Origin: Isoetes taiwanensis
Lineage: Eukaryota; Streptophyta; Lycopodiopsida; Isoetales; Isoetaceae
Assembly (NCBI GenBank): GCA_021234155.1
Contig: JAJEKV010000001.1
Coordinates: 32,564,177 to 32,628,176, forward strand
DNA: 64,000 bases
Reading direction: 5' to 3'
Made by a program: the position numbers and the translations under genes. Under the pieces are notes generated by a model. It ran no database searches. It saw only the letters and a program-made list of their open reading frames with translations, and was not told the origin of the DNA. Position 1 is the stretch's first letter. Each line of letters opens with the position of its first letter. Shown here piece after piece: positions 22,401-32,735 of this stretch.

Positions 22401-24670
22401 ATCCATAGCTTTGGCCTCCTGAAGACCTGCAATCAAAGCCTTATATTCTGCTACATTAGATGTGACTTGGGGGAAGATTCTTTTAGCTAAAAGTTTGTGA
22501 GAAGAATCTTTCAAAACAGCAGCAGATGATGCAATATTTAATTTTTTAGAAATACCTCCATCAAACCATAAGAATCCTGATGGTCCTTGTCTGCTGGGGA
22601 GTGCACATTCCATAATAAGAGGAACCATTTCATATTTTCTTGGCCTTGTATTTTTTATTCTGTAAGATCCCAGAGGTTCTTCAATCAGCATTTCTTCTTC
22701 TTCTTCTTCTTCTTTAATAAAGTTTACCTCTTCTTTGGAGCCATAGGAGCCATCTTGATTGTAAATTGTAGCAGTTTGAGAGCCATTAGAGATGGTACAT
22801 CTCCCTTGAGACCAGACTGGCCTAGCATCCACAGTGGCTAACCATCTTCTCCCTAAAAGTAGATCATAGATGTCGGATTCATCCCCTATATCTTCAAAAG
22901 CCACTACAATAAAGTTAGCAGCTACAGTTATGCCTTCTGTATTAACAGGCACTTTAGTCACCACACCAATAGGAGTAATCTTAGCATTATAAAAAGATCC
23001 TAATAATATAGAAGCTTTCTTGTCCACCTCGAAACCACACTTCTTCATAATATGATATGGCATGATGTTTAGGGGGGATCCCCCATCAAGTAACACATTT
23101 GAGAAGGTATAGCCTCCTAAAGCAGCTGAACATGTAAATGCCCCAGGGTCTTCTTCATTCTGTGCTAGAACAAGGTTAGTGGCATCAGTGAAATTTACAC
23201 AAGCATTCAATTGCTCACCACCAGTTTGCTGAAGTACCCTTTTTCTATAACTAGGTGCAATCTTTAGCAAGGTGAAGAGGTCCACACTTACTTTGGAGTT
23301 TTTGAGCAAAACATCAACTTCATCAAGGTCTTGGTCTTTCTTACCATATTTTTGCTGTGGAGGTGGGGCTATCATTTGAGCAGGTGATTCCATTATAGGT
23401 GGTGAAGACCTGGCAGTGGGAGGTCTACTTGATTCAGCATGTATATTGGCTTCATTCATACTTCTAGTTTGCACTACCATAACTTCTTCAGCCTTGGGAA
23501 ATTCTGTAGCCTGAATAAACCTTATAGAAGTACTTGATTCAGCAAATCTCATAGGTGGTTTGGATTCTGGTCTCTTTTCCTTTTCCTGCTTAGCAAAGTA
23601 TTCCTTAACAGCACACTTGATGTCAGTATGGCCAATTTCTTTACAAAAAGAGCAAATAAGACATTCCTTTCCAAAGTGACCTTTTCTGTTGCATTTAGGA
23701 CACACTTGCCAATAGCAAATTTCTGATGGATGAGAATTTCTATTGCAATGAATACATTCAGGATAAGTTCTACCTGTTCTTGTAGCCTTGTGTTCAACCA
23801 ATTGTTTGGTTAATTCTGCTAAAGCCTCAGTAACTTTAGATAGGTCTGCCTTAACCTCTGCAACCTGGGAGTTAGCTTCCTCCTCTTTAGATTTCTTCTT
23901 TTCCTTTTGTATGGCATAAATTGGAATGGAAGAGTGATGGTCATACTGTGCTTCAGTAGCATCAGGGTAAAAAGGGTCATGATTATGATGGGAAACATGA
24001 TGTTTGTCAGGTAAGGTAGAGAGCATCTGAGTCAGGTCAGTGGTTTTGGCAAAAACTTTGTAAACAACATCAAAACCTTCAGCAGCTTGGATCTTAAGCA
24101 ACTTCCTTTGAATATCTGGTCTTCTTTCCAAACCATTGATGAAAGCAGTAACTTAAAAAAGGGTTGGGATTGTGACTTGTGCTCTTTGGCACCTGCTCAT
24201 AAATGTGCTAAACCTTTCTTTGTATTGATTCACACTTTCTCCTGCATGTATAGAAAAACTTTGCAACTCATTAACCAAATCTCTTTTGGAGCAGCTAACT
24301 TACCAAACCTATCCAAGAACTTCTTGACGAGTTCATCCCATGAGGTGGTACCCATAAACTTCTCATAAGTTAACCAAGCACCAGCTTCACTCTCTTCTTT
24401 GAAACTTTTTTCAAACTCTGAAAGCTTGCACCCTTTTTTGAAACCATAATCCCTGTAATAATCTTCAAATATTCTCAAAAAGTTGTTAGCACTCATACTG
24501 GAATCAAAAGTAGGCAAGGGAACAGGGACATTCAACTCGAATTGATATGGCATGTTTTGAAGCAGGCTAGTTGAGAAACTTAAAGGCAATGGCCTTTCTC
24601 TGCAATGATCTGGTGCATCAACGTCTTCTAATGGTTCTTGCTCTGCTGGAAATTTTTGCTTTGGAGCCAT
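19412..24670 (-). pseudogene. gag-pol of the Tat-like element, broken
   Basis: Gag starts at ATG 24670, 42 bases inside the LTR. Three CCHC knuckles (C-x2-C-x4-H-x4-C) lie at about 23590-23755. The protease has L-L-D-G-G-S-P-L-N near 23080. An RNase H with F-D-G-G (about 22565), N-V-A-E-Y (about 22450), G-D-S-Q-L (about 22370) and N-V-E-A-D-A-L (about 22240) keeps all four acidic residues and precedes the RT. The RT keeps M-P-F-G-L-M-N-A-P near 21660 and Y-L-D-D near 21575. It has lost roughly 50 residues up to and including motif A at about 21750, next to an A-run. The second RNase H (from about 21130) has Y-I-T-I-T where the first catalytic Asp should be. Integrase shows an H-H-C-C zinc site (20350-20500) and D, D and E boxes near 20230, 20110 and 20015; its C-terminus ends at 19412. 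Frameshifts near 24250 and 24150 and a stop at 22380 add to the damage. Confidence 0.85.
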
Positions 24671-24690
24671 GAGTTCTGAGATCCAGGAAG

Positions 24691-24708
24691 ATCTCGGTAG
24701 AATCTCCA
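24691..24708 (-). promoter_or_regulatory. Primer-binding site, tRNA-Gln type
   Basis: Three bases inside the 5' LTR (coding sense) the minus strand reads TGGAGATTCTACCGAGAT. Plant tRNA-Gln would be complementary to TGGAGGTTCCACCGAGAT, by my recollection of its 3' end, which gives two mismatches in 18. Position and the leading TGG fit a minus-strand priming site. Confidence 0.65.
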
Positions 24709-24711
24709 AGA

Positions 24712-26646
24712 TGTTGACCCTCAACCTGGCTAGAGAGTCAAACACAATAAGCCAACTTGAATTTATGCTCAAGTTGGGGTTAGAACCTCCAGATCACTTA
24801 AGGTGATCAATCTACACAAGAATTTTTTAGAGCAAAACCTTAAATATCAACTACTCATACCTTTCCCAATTCAAGAATAAGGAGCCTTCACTCAAATCGA
24901 TGTAGCTATCATAGATGAATTGATTTTCAAGGTCAAATGATTGTGACTCGTGTAGAAAAGTTATAGGCATGCATTGAAAGAGATCTTGACCAAGTCTGAG
25001 TTCTAATCTGCAAGATATTCGATCTCAAAGTTGAGTCAATTTTTGGTCAATACCAGTCAAAGACACAGACAGATCTCAGAATTTTGTAACTTGAGTTGCA
25101 GAGAGGATTTTTGAGAAATTCCAAAATTGAGGTGGAGTGTAGGTTCCAAAGGTGTGGGGCATGCAATCAAATCTTCTTTTAAATCACTAGAACTATTTTT
25201 TTGGCACTGTTTTGTGGATAACAGTCTAAAATCGTATCAGACAGAATGCAAAAAATGATAACTTGAGTTTGGAATGGTTTTTTCTCGAATTTTTTGTGCA
25301 CACAGGTGCAAATATGATTGGAAATAAGGGGCAACTGGTCATATGCAAGAAAAGGTTGTGGAATATCTTACTGTAAAAATGTTTTCATGGCTAGAATGCT
25401 AAAAGAATATGACAGTCTAATTTTTAAGCACTTGGCAGGCAATTTCCATTGATGTGTAAGTAATACAAGATAGATATAGGTCATAAGATCATAAATCAAT
25501 CATCAGAAGATCTCAAAAGGTCATGTAATAATATCATAGTAGGATAATCAGCCCAATTTTCTCAAATCGAACTGTGGAATGCTCAGATACTTCATGAACG
25601 TCTTCAGATCATGCTCAGCATGTATCAATGTTGAGGTTTGATGCGTCTGGGCCTTCAAAAAACTTCTGTCATTGTTTCCCCGGTATATAGGTTTAGATTT
25701 GATGGTTTCGGCATCTTAGGACTTAATTTTAGGCTTAATGTTATGCTTATGAGCGGGAATCCAAGAATAGGTAGTTTTTACACTTAAGCATCTCCGGCGT
25801 GATTCGAGCAAGTTTCCAGGTTTAGGGTTGTTCAACTGTATTTTTCCAGAAATCTCGCGATACAGTGGCCGTATTTTTTGGAGTATAAACTAGGAATATG
25901 CTGTATTTCGAAATTTTAAAGAGTTGGGCTATGGTTTAAAAGGTGCCCCATAAAATAGTTGAGAAGTTTGATCATTTGAGGCAATGGCAACCCTAATTTT
26001 TTTGGGAATATGCTAGGTCTAGATACCATGATTGGAATATTCCATGGGGTATATGGGTGACATGAATACTTTAGGCACAACGGTGAAGGAAGCAAGGGGG
26101 TATAAAAAATTACAAACAAGAATTAGACTAGGGGCATTTGCAAGGGTGTGACATGGAGAATAAAAATGACGCAAAAGATATGAAATAGGAAGAACATCTC
26201 ATGGAGGAATAAAATGTATTAGGAAAAAGGGTTTAGGCAAAGCATGATGTGATTTACAAAAGGTGAGCAAGGAAGAATATAGATATAAGAAAAGATGACT
26301 AGGGAAAATTCAAAAGGGGGTAAGAATATGGCATAGGAATGGATAAAAAATGGCTAAGAAATGGAACCAAATACCATGGGATCTTCCAAACTCTAACTTC
26401 CAATCTTTAAAAAACATCTTCCAATCTTCTTAACCCAGCACCTTTTTGACTAACTTTGACCTCAAATGGAGTTCATTCCATGAAAGTTGACCTTGAGTAT
26501 TTGTGTTGACCTTTGAAGATAGATATTGTTTGACCTCCATATCAATGTTGACTACCAAGCTCCTCTTTGATTTAATCTTCCAAAATGATTTGACCTAATT
26601 TCAATGCATAAACCATCAATTAGCATGTTGCCCCTTGGGGGCAACA
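24712..26646 (-). repeat. LTR, 5' copy in coding sense (1,935 bp)
   Basis: It starts TGTTGACCCTCAACC at 24712 and ends GGGGGCAACA at 26646. It has a single 'acttcatgaacgtcttcag' unit and a short insertion, 'taatttcaatgcataaacc' and following bases (about 26596-26625), absent from the other LTR. It should contain the element's promoter; I did not identify a TATA box with confidence. Confidence 0.95.
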
Positions 26647-26651
26647 GAGAT
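26647..26651. repeat. Target-site duplication GAGAT, right copy
   Basis: It is identical to 16662-16666 and directly follows the terminal CA of the right LTR. Confidence 0.9.
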
Positions 26652-28389
26652 GAAGACTAATTACCACTTTTCTAAATTATGTTTCCGGTTAAGATCTAAA
26701 GATCAAACTTATTATTTATTCTTAGCATCTTCTATGTTTTCTTATTTTGTTTTTATTTTGTTTGGATGTGTTATGGAAGATCTTGTTTTTTTAGCTTGAA
26801 AAAAGAAAAAAATCAAAGAATATTGGGAAGTTCATGAATAACATGTAGACCATTGAATATAGATCTCCCATTACACACCCAAACAAAGATTTCAATTTTT
26901 TTTTTAAGTTCCGAGTTTTTATTTCTTTTTTGGAGGGTTTTGGGTTAGCAAAAAATACTGGCAATATTCCATAACACAATCAAAACAATAAATAGTCAAA
27001 TCTTTTTCTGATAAAATCAAGAAGTGCACTTAATACAAAGCTTTCAACAAGGAAAAAAACTATATCCTGGCAGTTTTATCTACCATTCACCTTGGCCACT
27101 TTTATTTTTCTTGGCGTTTTTTTCAAGAGCTTTTGCCATTGGATAGCTAATATCATATAAGAAAATTTAATATTCTGAGCATGGCTTCCAGAATGATATC
27201 CAATGTATAGACAATGGTTATATTTAGGAAGGACCCTAGTTATATTTTCAGAAACAAAAAAACTTCATCTCCCAGTGCAAACCAGTGCACATCCTTCATA
27301 TTCCTATGGCAGATCTTCGGCACTTCTTGTAGATATATTTAAGTCTGCTAGTATCCTTAGAAATCTTTGCTGAAAGAAACGAATCCTCAGTTCTCCTGTT
27401 CTCCACCATATATTAACATAAGTTTCCTTGCTTATTCCAGAATCATGCAGATGCTACAATGCCAAAAGCGATATGCGCTAGCCTGTTTCATGCCCTATTT
27501 TTCAAGCCCGGCCATTGCACTCAATACATACCTTACTGTTGTCAAATAGACAACAGATTTTGAACGTTTCATCATCAAATAGGCAGATATCTTACACGCT
27601 TGCTTGCCTACTATAATCGCCAAGCTTTAATGATGGGTTCAGTCCATATAGCCATAGCCACTTTATGCCAATGAAAAATAGTAGGCAAGTAAAAATCACT
27701 GGTTCTAGATACTAGCTTTTTAGAATGTTACAACTACTCCAAGGCTCAAGAATAAGGATTCAAGATAAAGATAGTGTTAGGCTTTGTCTCGTCTTGAAAA
27801 TAATCTGTAACAATCAAGCAATCTGATTGATCAACTAATCTGGCTTGGCATCCCTATTCAACTCTACACAAGTCTACATTAAAACGTTAAGCCTTGGGTT
27901 CTTCGCCCAACCCTGCACAAAAACCTTCAAACCCCAGCCTGCATACAAAAACACTGCATACAGTTCCTCCTTTGTATGGGTTCCTGCATACAAAAACCCT
28001 GCACCCGGAGCTTGAAAAAACCTTGCATTCGGAGCCTGATGGGAGATAAGCAAAGGGATTAAGACCAAGTGTTGAAACTTGTTGGCGGAATTAAGACCAA
28101 GTGTTGAAACGTGTTGGCTGCTATCTCCTTCCTGTCCGCTATTCGTCCCCTTTGCTAATCGAAATGTCTAAGTTACCCTTTTGTTAAAACATTTGTGGCC
28201 TTTCTTTGTTAAGCGATTTGTGGCCTTATAATAGGAAAAGGCCTTGCCTTACTTTAACCTTTTCTTTCCTTATCACTCATATCTAATTCAGTGTCATTTT
28301 CTGTTTGATAAATGTTTATTTGATGGAATTTGTTTGAAGCATCCTTGTGCTGACACGTATGTGCAAACAAAATTTTAAAATTTTAGGGG
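26652..28389. other. Non-coding stretch, no gene recognised
   Basis: This is A/T-rich with only short random frames. The first part continues whatever the gypsy element landed in. At about 27890-28030 short words such as 'ctgcatacaaaaac' recur three or four times, and 'attaagaccaagtgttgaaac' (21 bases, one more than quoted elsewhere) is split here as attaagaccaagtg plus ttgaaac and occurs twice at about 28049-28112. I see no RNA gene or conserved protein. Confidence 0.4.
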
Positions 28390-28784
28390 AAGAATGCGGC
28401 ATTTATGATGTATGCACTTATCGTGCATTTATGGCTACGGCGGCTAGAAGAATACAGTGACCCAATATTCTTGCATGGCCTTTTCCCCTGTTTCGTGCTC
28501 TGCCGCTGCTCTGCTCTGGCTATGGCCAATCTGACTCCGATGCTGGTAGCGGTCTTAGATATGGCAGGGTCGGCCATTTTTCATTTCAAGATTATCAGTA
28601 GATGCAACAGCTTTCCTTTTTGGCAAGGTGGAGGAGATGCACAATATTAATCTGATGGCTATGATCTGGTATTGTATTCACAAAATGCCATTAGCAAAAA
28701 AAGGCAAAACGCGACCGTAAGATGTAATTCCGGCAAGATGGATTCTCCAATCAGGCACATGCACAGCTACGCCAATATCTAGCA

Positions 28785-28905
28785 TTATAACAGGGGTTTT
28801 TTTTTATGTTTTTGTACTGTTTTCTCTAAGGTTTTCATATGATTTGGTGGCCGTATTCATCCAGGTGTACTAAAGAGTATTTCTAGAGTGCAACCTTTTG
28901 TTAGC
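28785..28905 (-). repeat. Dispersed repeat B, inverted copy
   Basis: Read on the minus strand it matches 3757-3895: 'gcactctagaaatac', 'tttagtacacc', 'aaatcatatgaaaacct', then 'acccctgttataatgct'. The plus-strand sequence before it (28390-28780) carries 'tatggctacggcggctag' wording like that at about 4305, so the homologous block may extend further. Confidence 0.6.
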
Positions 28906-29304
28906 CATTGACTAGTTTCGTTTGTTAAAATATGCCTCAGTTATGTTCTGGCTGCAGATTATACTTGCAAGGGAATTGCAAGTCCTCTTAAAGCATAGCT
29001 TTTGGAATTTACCTCTTAAGAAGCAGTATCTGGTATTCAAACAAATGTTTATTCAGTTCTTGGTGCTTTTTTTTACTAGAAAAAAGCCTTACATTCGGTA
29101 CACAGATTGGCAGAATCTAATTCTTTAACTGGACGACTCCGTCATATTGGAAGGCCAGAATCTAATATCTTAACTGGAGGACTCCGTGATATTGGAAGGC
29201 TACCTCCTCATTCTCTGCTTAATGTATATGCCATTATTCACAGCACCTTGTCCCATCACATCTGCTAGGTATGATTGTAATACATATTCTCATAGTTTGT
29301 ACTA

Positions 29305-29921
29305 GCAACACAAACCATTAACATCCAACATATAAAAATTAAATCCCCTAACACATAACAACCAACACATAACAACCATTGACATTAACAATCAACACAT
29401 AACTACCATTGACATTAATTAACACAACCATTGGGTCCAACACATTTAAATTAAAATCCCCCTTAAACCCCCTTTGGTTTGGGTGCATATTCACACGGGG
29501 GGTGACGTAGGGCAGCGAGAGCCTTCATAATTGTATTTTGCACGTACGAAATCAACACCATATAGTATTCTGCTTGAAATCTTATAGTATTTTGCGAATC
29601 TTGTTATACAGTATAGCAAATTTTGTACTTGCATACCCCACAAACGAGGAACTTTATGTACGGTATAGATTAAGGAATAAGGGGCGAATATGCCTATCCA
29701 ACAGCTCTCGTTGCCCGGAGTCACCCCCCGTGTGAATATGCACCCAAACCAAAGGGGGTTTAAGGGGGATTTTAATTTAAATGTGTTGGACCCAATGGTT
29801 GTGTTAATTAATGTCAATGGTAGTTATGTGTTGATTGTTAATGTCAATGGTTGTTATGTGTTGGTTGTTATGTGTTAGGGGATTTAATTTTTATATGTTG
29901 GATGTTAATGGTTTGTGTTGC
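29305..29921. repeat. Foldback element, copy 2 (loop inverted)
   Basis: The arms 'gcaacacaaaccattaac' and 'gttaatggtttgtgttgc' bound a 617-bp element with the same arms as 2417-2997. The central loop reads in the opposite direction: the 'gggcaacgagagctg' end is on the right here and on the left in copy 1. The right-hand flank is nevertheless in the same orientation as in copy 1. Confidence 0.85.
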
Positions 29922-30070
29922 AAAAAAAATTTTTTGGCCCCTTCGGGGCCTTAGGGACGCCCCCGGTGTGACAAAAACTTTAGAATTCAAACCAGAACAA
30001 AACTAGAATTCATTTGAGGCTTTCATCACCTGTAGCTTTTGAATTTGATCACAATAAAACAAATAGAACA
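29922..30070 (+). repeat. Flank shared with the first foldback copy
   Basis: It contains the hairpin ggcccc-ttc-ggggcc at 29936-29950, then 'ttagaattcaaaccaga' through 'caaatagaacat', matching 2998-3158. Confidence 0.75.
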
Positions 30071-30696
30071 TAAGTAAAATTTACCATAAAGATAGAGCAG
30101 ATTGATCCCTTATTCTGGAAGTCATAAAGTTTGCAACACAAAGAAAACCCCCTGTTATTATGCTACATATTGTTACTTCCGCTACAACTATTTCTCTTTC
30201 ACAATGACACCATTGTTTATCAATCCATATGATTTTGGATGCTCCGTCTCTAGCTTAAAGGTAATGCATGATTCACCTTACGGTTTGATTAAAGTTCCAA
30301 ACCTACAATATAAATGCATTCTTGTGGCCACTGCTTGACTGATCTACGTGACATGGAAAAGGGCGTGGAATAATCCGCATGTTGTGTGCATAAGAATCCA
30401 TTTGTTGATTGAAGCTAAAGGCTGGCTACTATGAACAATCCGGCAGCCAGGAATATCCAAGAGTTGGAAGCAAACAGAGGGCCTAAACTTGAATCAGAAA
30501 GCAAATCTTAGGAAGGAAACAAAAGGGGGTTTTGCAGCACTACATTGTAGAATCAGGAAACCAATACCTTGTAAAAAAAAACATTATGCTAACTGAAGAA
30601 ACATTAAAAAACAAATACCTTTGTAAGTGTGAGCAAAAAATCCATCTCGTGGTAGTAAAATTCACTCCAGCAATAAGAATCCAAGAGGGCAAGTAC
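30071..30696. other. Non-coding stretch with a partial repeat B end
   Basis: A short block near 30138-30172, 'aaccccctgttattatgc' plus flank, matches the end of repeat B at about 3864-3890. No protein is recognised. The open frame at 30532-30909 runs into the microsatellite and is not a gene. Confidence 0.4.
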
Positions 30697-30840
30697 ACGT
30701 GCATATGCACACATGCACATACATGCACACATGCACATGCACTTGCACTTGCACATGCACATGCACAATACACATGCACATGCACATGCACATGCACACA
30801 CATGCACATGCATGTGCACATGCACGCACAAACACATGCA
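30697..30840. repeat. CACATG/TGCACA microsatellite
   Basis: About 140 bases are built almost wholly of gcacatgcacatgca-type words. It creates Cys/His-rich open frames on both strands that should be ignored. Confidence 0.95.
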
Positions 30841-30879
30841 GAGAAAGACAACAACCCTCGGATTGTTCCCATCAACGAA

Positions 30880-31016
30880 AATCAACGGCCCATAAATGGT
30901 GCACTCTAGAAATACTATTTAGTACACCTCAACAAATACAACAACGAAATCATAGAAAAACCATGTGAAAAAGCGTATAAAAATCTAAAAGTAACCCTCT
31001 GTTATTGTGCTACATA
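30880..31016 (+). repeat. Dispersed repeat B, copy 2
   Basis: It contains 'aaatggtgcactctagaa', 'cgaaatcatagaaaaacc', 'aaaagcgtataaaaatc' and 'ctctgttattgtgctacat', matching 3757-3895 in order and orientation. Confidence 0.75.
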
Positions 31017-31216
31017 TTTAAAGTTCACATTTTAAATTCTGTTTATACTGATACTGCAGAGACTGTAAGGTAGCAGAATAACGGATTTTCCACTTCCTTT
31101 CTTCTACTACTAGTTGAAACAATGTCCTTTGGACGGCTTGAATTGCTTGCCTTTTTGTAATATATAGTAATGCAAAATGCTAGAAGATGCTTTTAAAGAA
31201 AATAAAGTTGTTTCAG

Positions 31217-31306
31217 GCGCAGAGATTTCATGAAATGCAGGGTAATGCATTTGAGATAAAGGCTTCACAAGCCCGAAGCATTATAGCCTCTCTAATGCCC
31301 CAGAAG
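31217..31306 (+). other. Isolated exon-like segment (30 codons)
   Basis: A 90-base open segment lies between a good acceptor (gtttcag, ending 31216) and a donor (gtgaat, 31307). It codes for 30 residues rich in Q, A, S and R (starting A-Q-R-F-H-E-M and ending S-L-M-P-Q-K) that look helical. I could not place it in a family or join it to neighbouring exons. It could be an exon of a plus-strand gene also containing 34684-34826, or a chance frame. Confidence 0.3.
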
Positions 31307-31544
31307 GTGAATCTATTTAATTATTTATGTAATGACTAACCTTTACATGCTGAATACATGATACTTGTCATGTTGAAATAGGATATTTGATGAAATGGGA
31401 TATTTGAAATTCATTGGGCAGTTGCCGCCAAGTTCAATGTTTTTAGGTATCATATACATTTGCTACATGTTCTTTGTTCTCAATATTTAATGGTGCAAAT
31501 GCCTCTATGAGATTGTGGTGCTGAAATAAGATATTTATATCCAT

Positions 31545-32235
31545 GCATTCTAGAATGGGGCTCGCATGAAACCAACAAATCGCCCAGATAGGCTTCTCAT
31601 TCATCTCAGCAGATTTTCTACAATGGTGGACAGTGGGTAGCCGCACACATGCGAACTACCCACGAAAAAAAAAGGAAAAATCCAATTATATCATTTGGAC
31701 CCCAAAAAATACAATGCTAATAGATGTGTGGCTGGTGTACCTGCCGAAAGCTTATCACCGGGATTAAAAAACCCCGCCCTTTCGGGTTTTCGAGGAAAAA
31801 CCCTAGTGATAAGCCTTCGGCAAGGGGCTTGGACAAACGTAAGGCATAGAAATCGCTCCCAAAAACCCATGGATGGAGAAGTCGAAACAGATGCCGCTCG
31901 CCAACCTGTACCTGCACATCACCAACACAACAAAACGAGACAAAACAAACCTCCCAGAGTGGAGGGGCTGATCACGCCTGCCACGCGACAAAAAACAAAA
32001 ACCTCTTCAAATAGAGGGGCTGGTCACGCGTGCCAGGCGACAAATACAATAAACAAAGAAGGGGGGGAGGGTGGGTTCAAAGAGAATAAGGTACTGCTGA
32101 GAGAAGAGGAAGCGCAGATGAGACGTTGATGCAGAACCGCGTCTAAAATAGCGAACTCCCAACCAGAAAGGGCATGCGCCGCATGCATGCATGCAAGACA
32201 TGCATGCTCGCCCCATTCTAGAATGTCGATCTGAT
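31545..32235. repeat. Dispersed copy of the ~363-bp repeat family
   Basis: It begins with 'attctagaatggggctcgca' and 'gaaaccaacaaatcgccc', and ends with 'aagagaataaggtactgct', a gcatgcatgc run and 'attctagaatgtcgatc'. These are the same landmarks as in 6830-7620, but here a different 500-bp segment lies between them, including the hairpin at 31743-31821. Confidence 0.7.
31743..31821. repeat. 79-bp inverted repeat (hairpin)
   Basis: The outer arms gccgaaagcttatcac (31743-31758) and gtgataagccttcggc (31806-31821) pair with one mismatch. Inside, aaaccccgccc and ttcgggtttt can pair further. It is too short for a normal MITE, so it may be a very small foldback element or a structured transcript end. 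Confidence 0.6.
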
Positions 32236-32440
32236 GATGGGATTTTCTACATATCCTTTGTTCTTTGTTCTTACTATTTAATGGTCAGATTCTGCATAGC
32301 AAATCACCATATTCTTACAGTTGTTTATTTTTTGGCACTTATGTACTTACATAAACAACCTCTATAGTGTATATTTCTTGGCACTTACATACTTACATAA
32401 ACAGGCTAACTGGCCATAAAGTTTACCTATGCTTTAGTTA

Positions 32441-32735
32441 GGGCCTGAAGGGCCCAAAATTTTTTTTAATATAACAATCAACACACAACTAGCATTAACA
32501 TTATTAACACAAACCATTGCATTTAAATTAAAATCCCCCTTAAACCCCCTTTGGTAGGGCAACGAGAGCTGTCGGATGGGCATATAACCCCTTTATTTCA
32601 AAATCTGGACCGTACATAGCGATCCTCATTTGTGGGGTATGCATGTACAAGTTTTTGTATACTGTATATTAAGGTTTGCAAAATACTATAAGGTTTAAGA
32701 GAATGTACTTAATGGTGTTAATTTTGTACATGTAT
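32441..32735. repeat. Foldback element, copy 3 (left part only)
   Basis: It opens with the hairpin gggcctgaagggccc (32441-32455). It then has 'aaaatcccccttaaaccccc', 'gggcaacgagagctgt', 'tgtggggtatgcatgtac' and 'ggtgttaattttgtac', the same order as 2417-2780. The right arm is missing and the sequence is more diverged than the other copies. Confidence 0.7.

Larger units (their letters stand above)
16667..26646 (-). mobile_element. Full-length Ty3/gypsy (Tat-like) LTR retrotransposon
   Basis: The element is about 9.98 kb. Both LTRs run TGTTG...CAACA and it is flanked by the perfect 5-bp duplication GAGAT, showing one integration event. Coding order on the minus strand is gag, three zinc knuckles, protease, an extra RNase H, reverse transcriptase, a degenerate gypsy RNase H, then integrase. 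The LTRs are very similar by eye, so the insertion is fairly recent, yet the coding region carries several frameshifts, stops and an RT deletion. The copy is therefore not self-sufficient and may have been mobilised in trans. Confidence 0.92.

Noticed and set aside
23549-23797. 82-residue minus-strand frame
   Set aside because: It is an alternative frame over the gag zinc knuckles of the gypsy element.
16667-26646. Endogenous pararetrovirus
   Set aside because: LTRs, a 5-bp target duplication, a primer site and an integrase identify an LTR retrotransposon.
30532-30968. Overlapping Cys-, His- and Thr-rich open frames on both strands
   Set aside because: They are translations of the CACATG/TGCACA microsatellite in different frames and have no gene signals.
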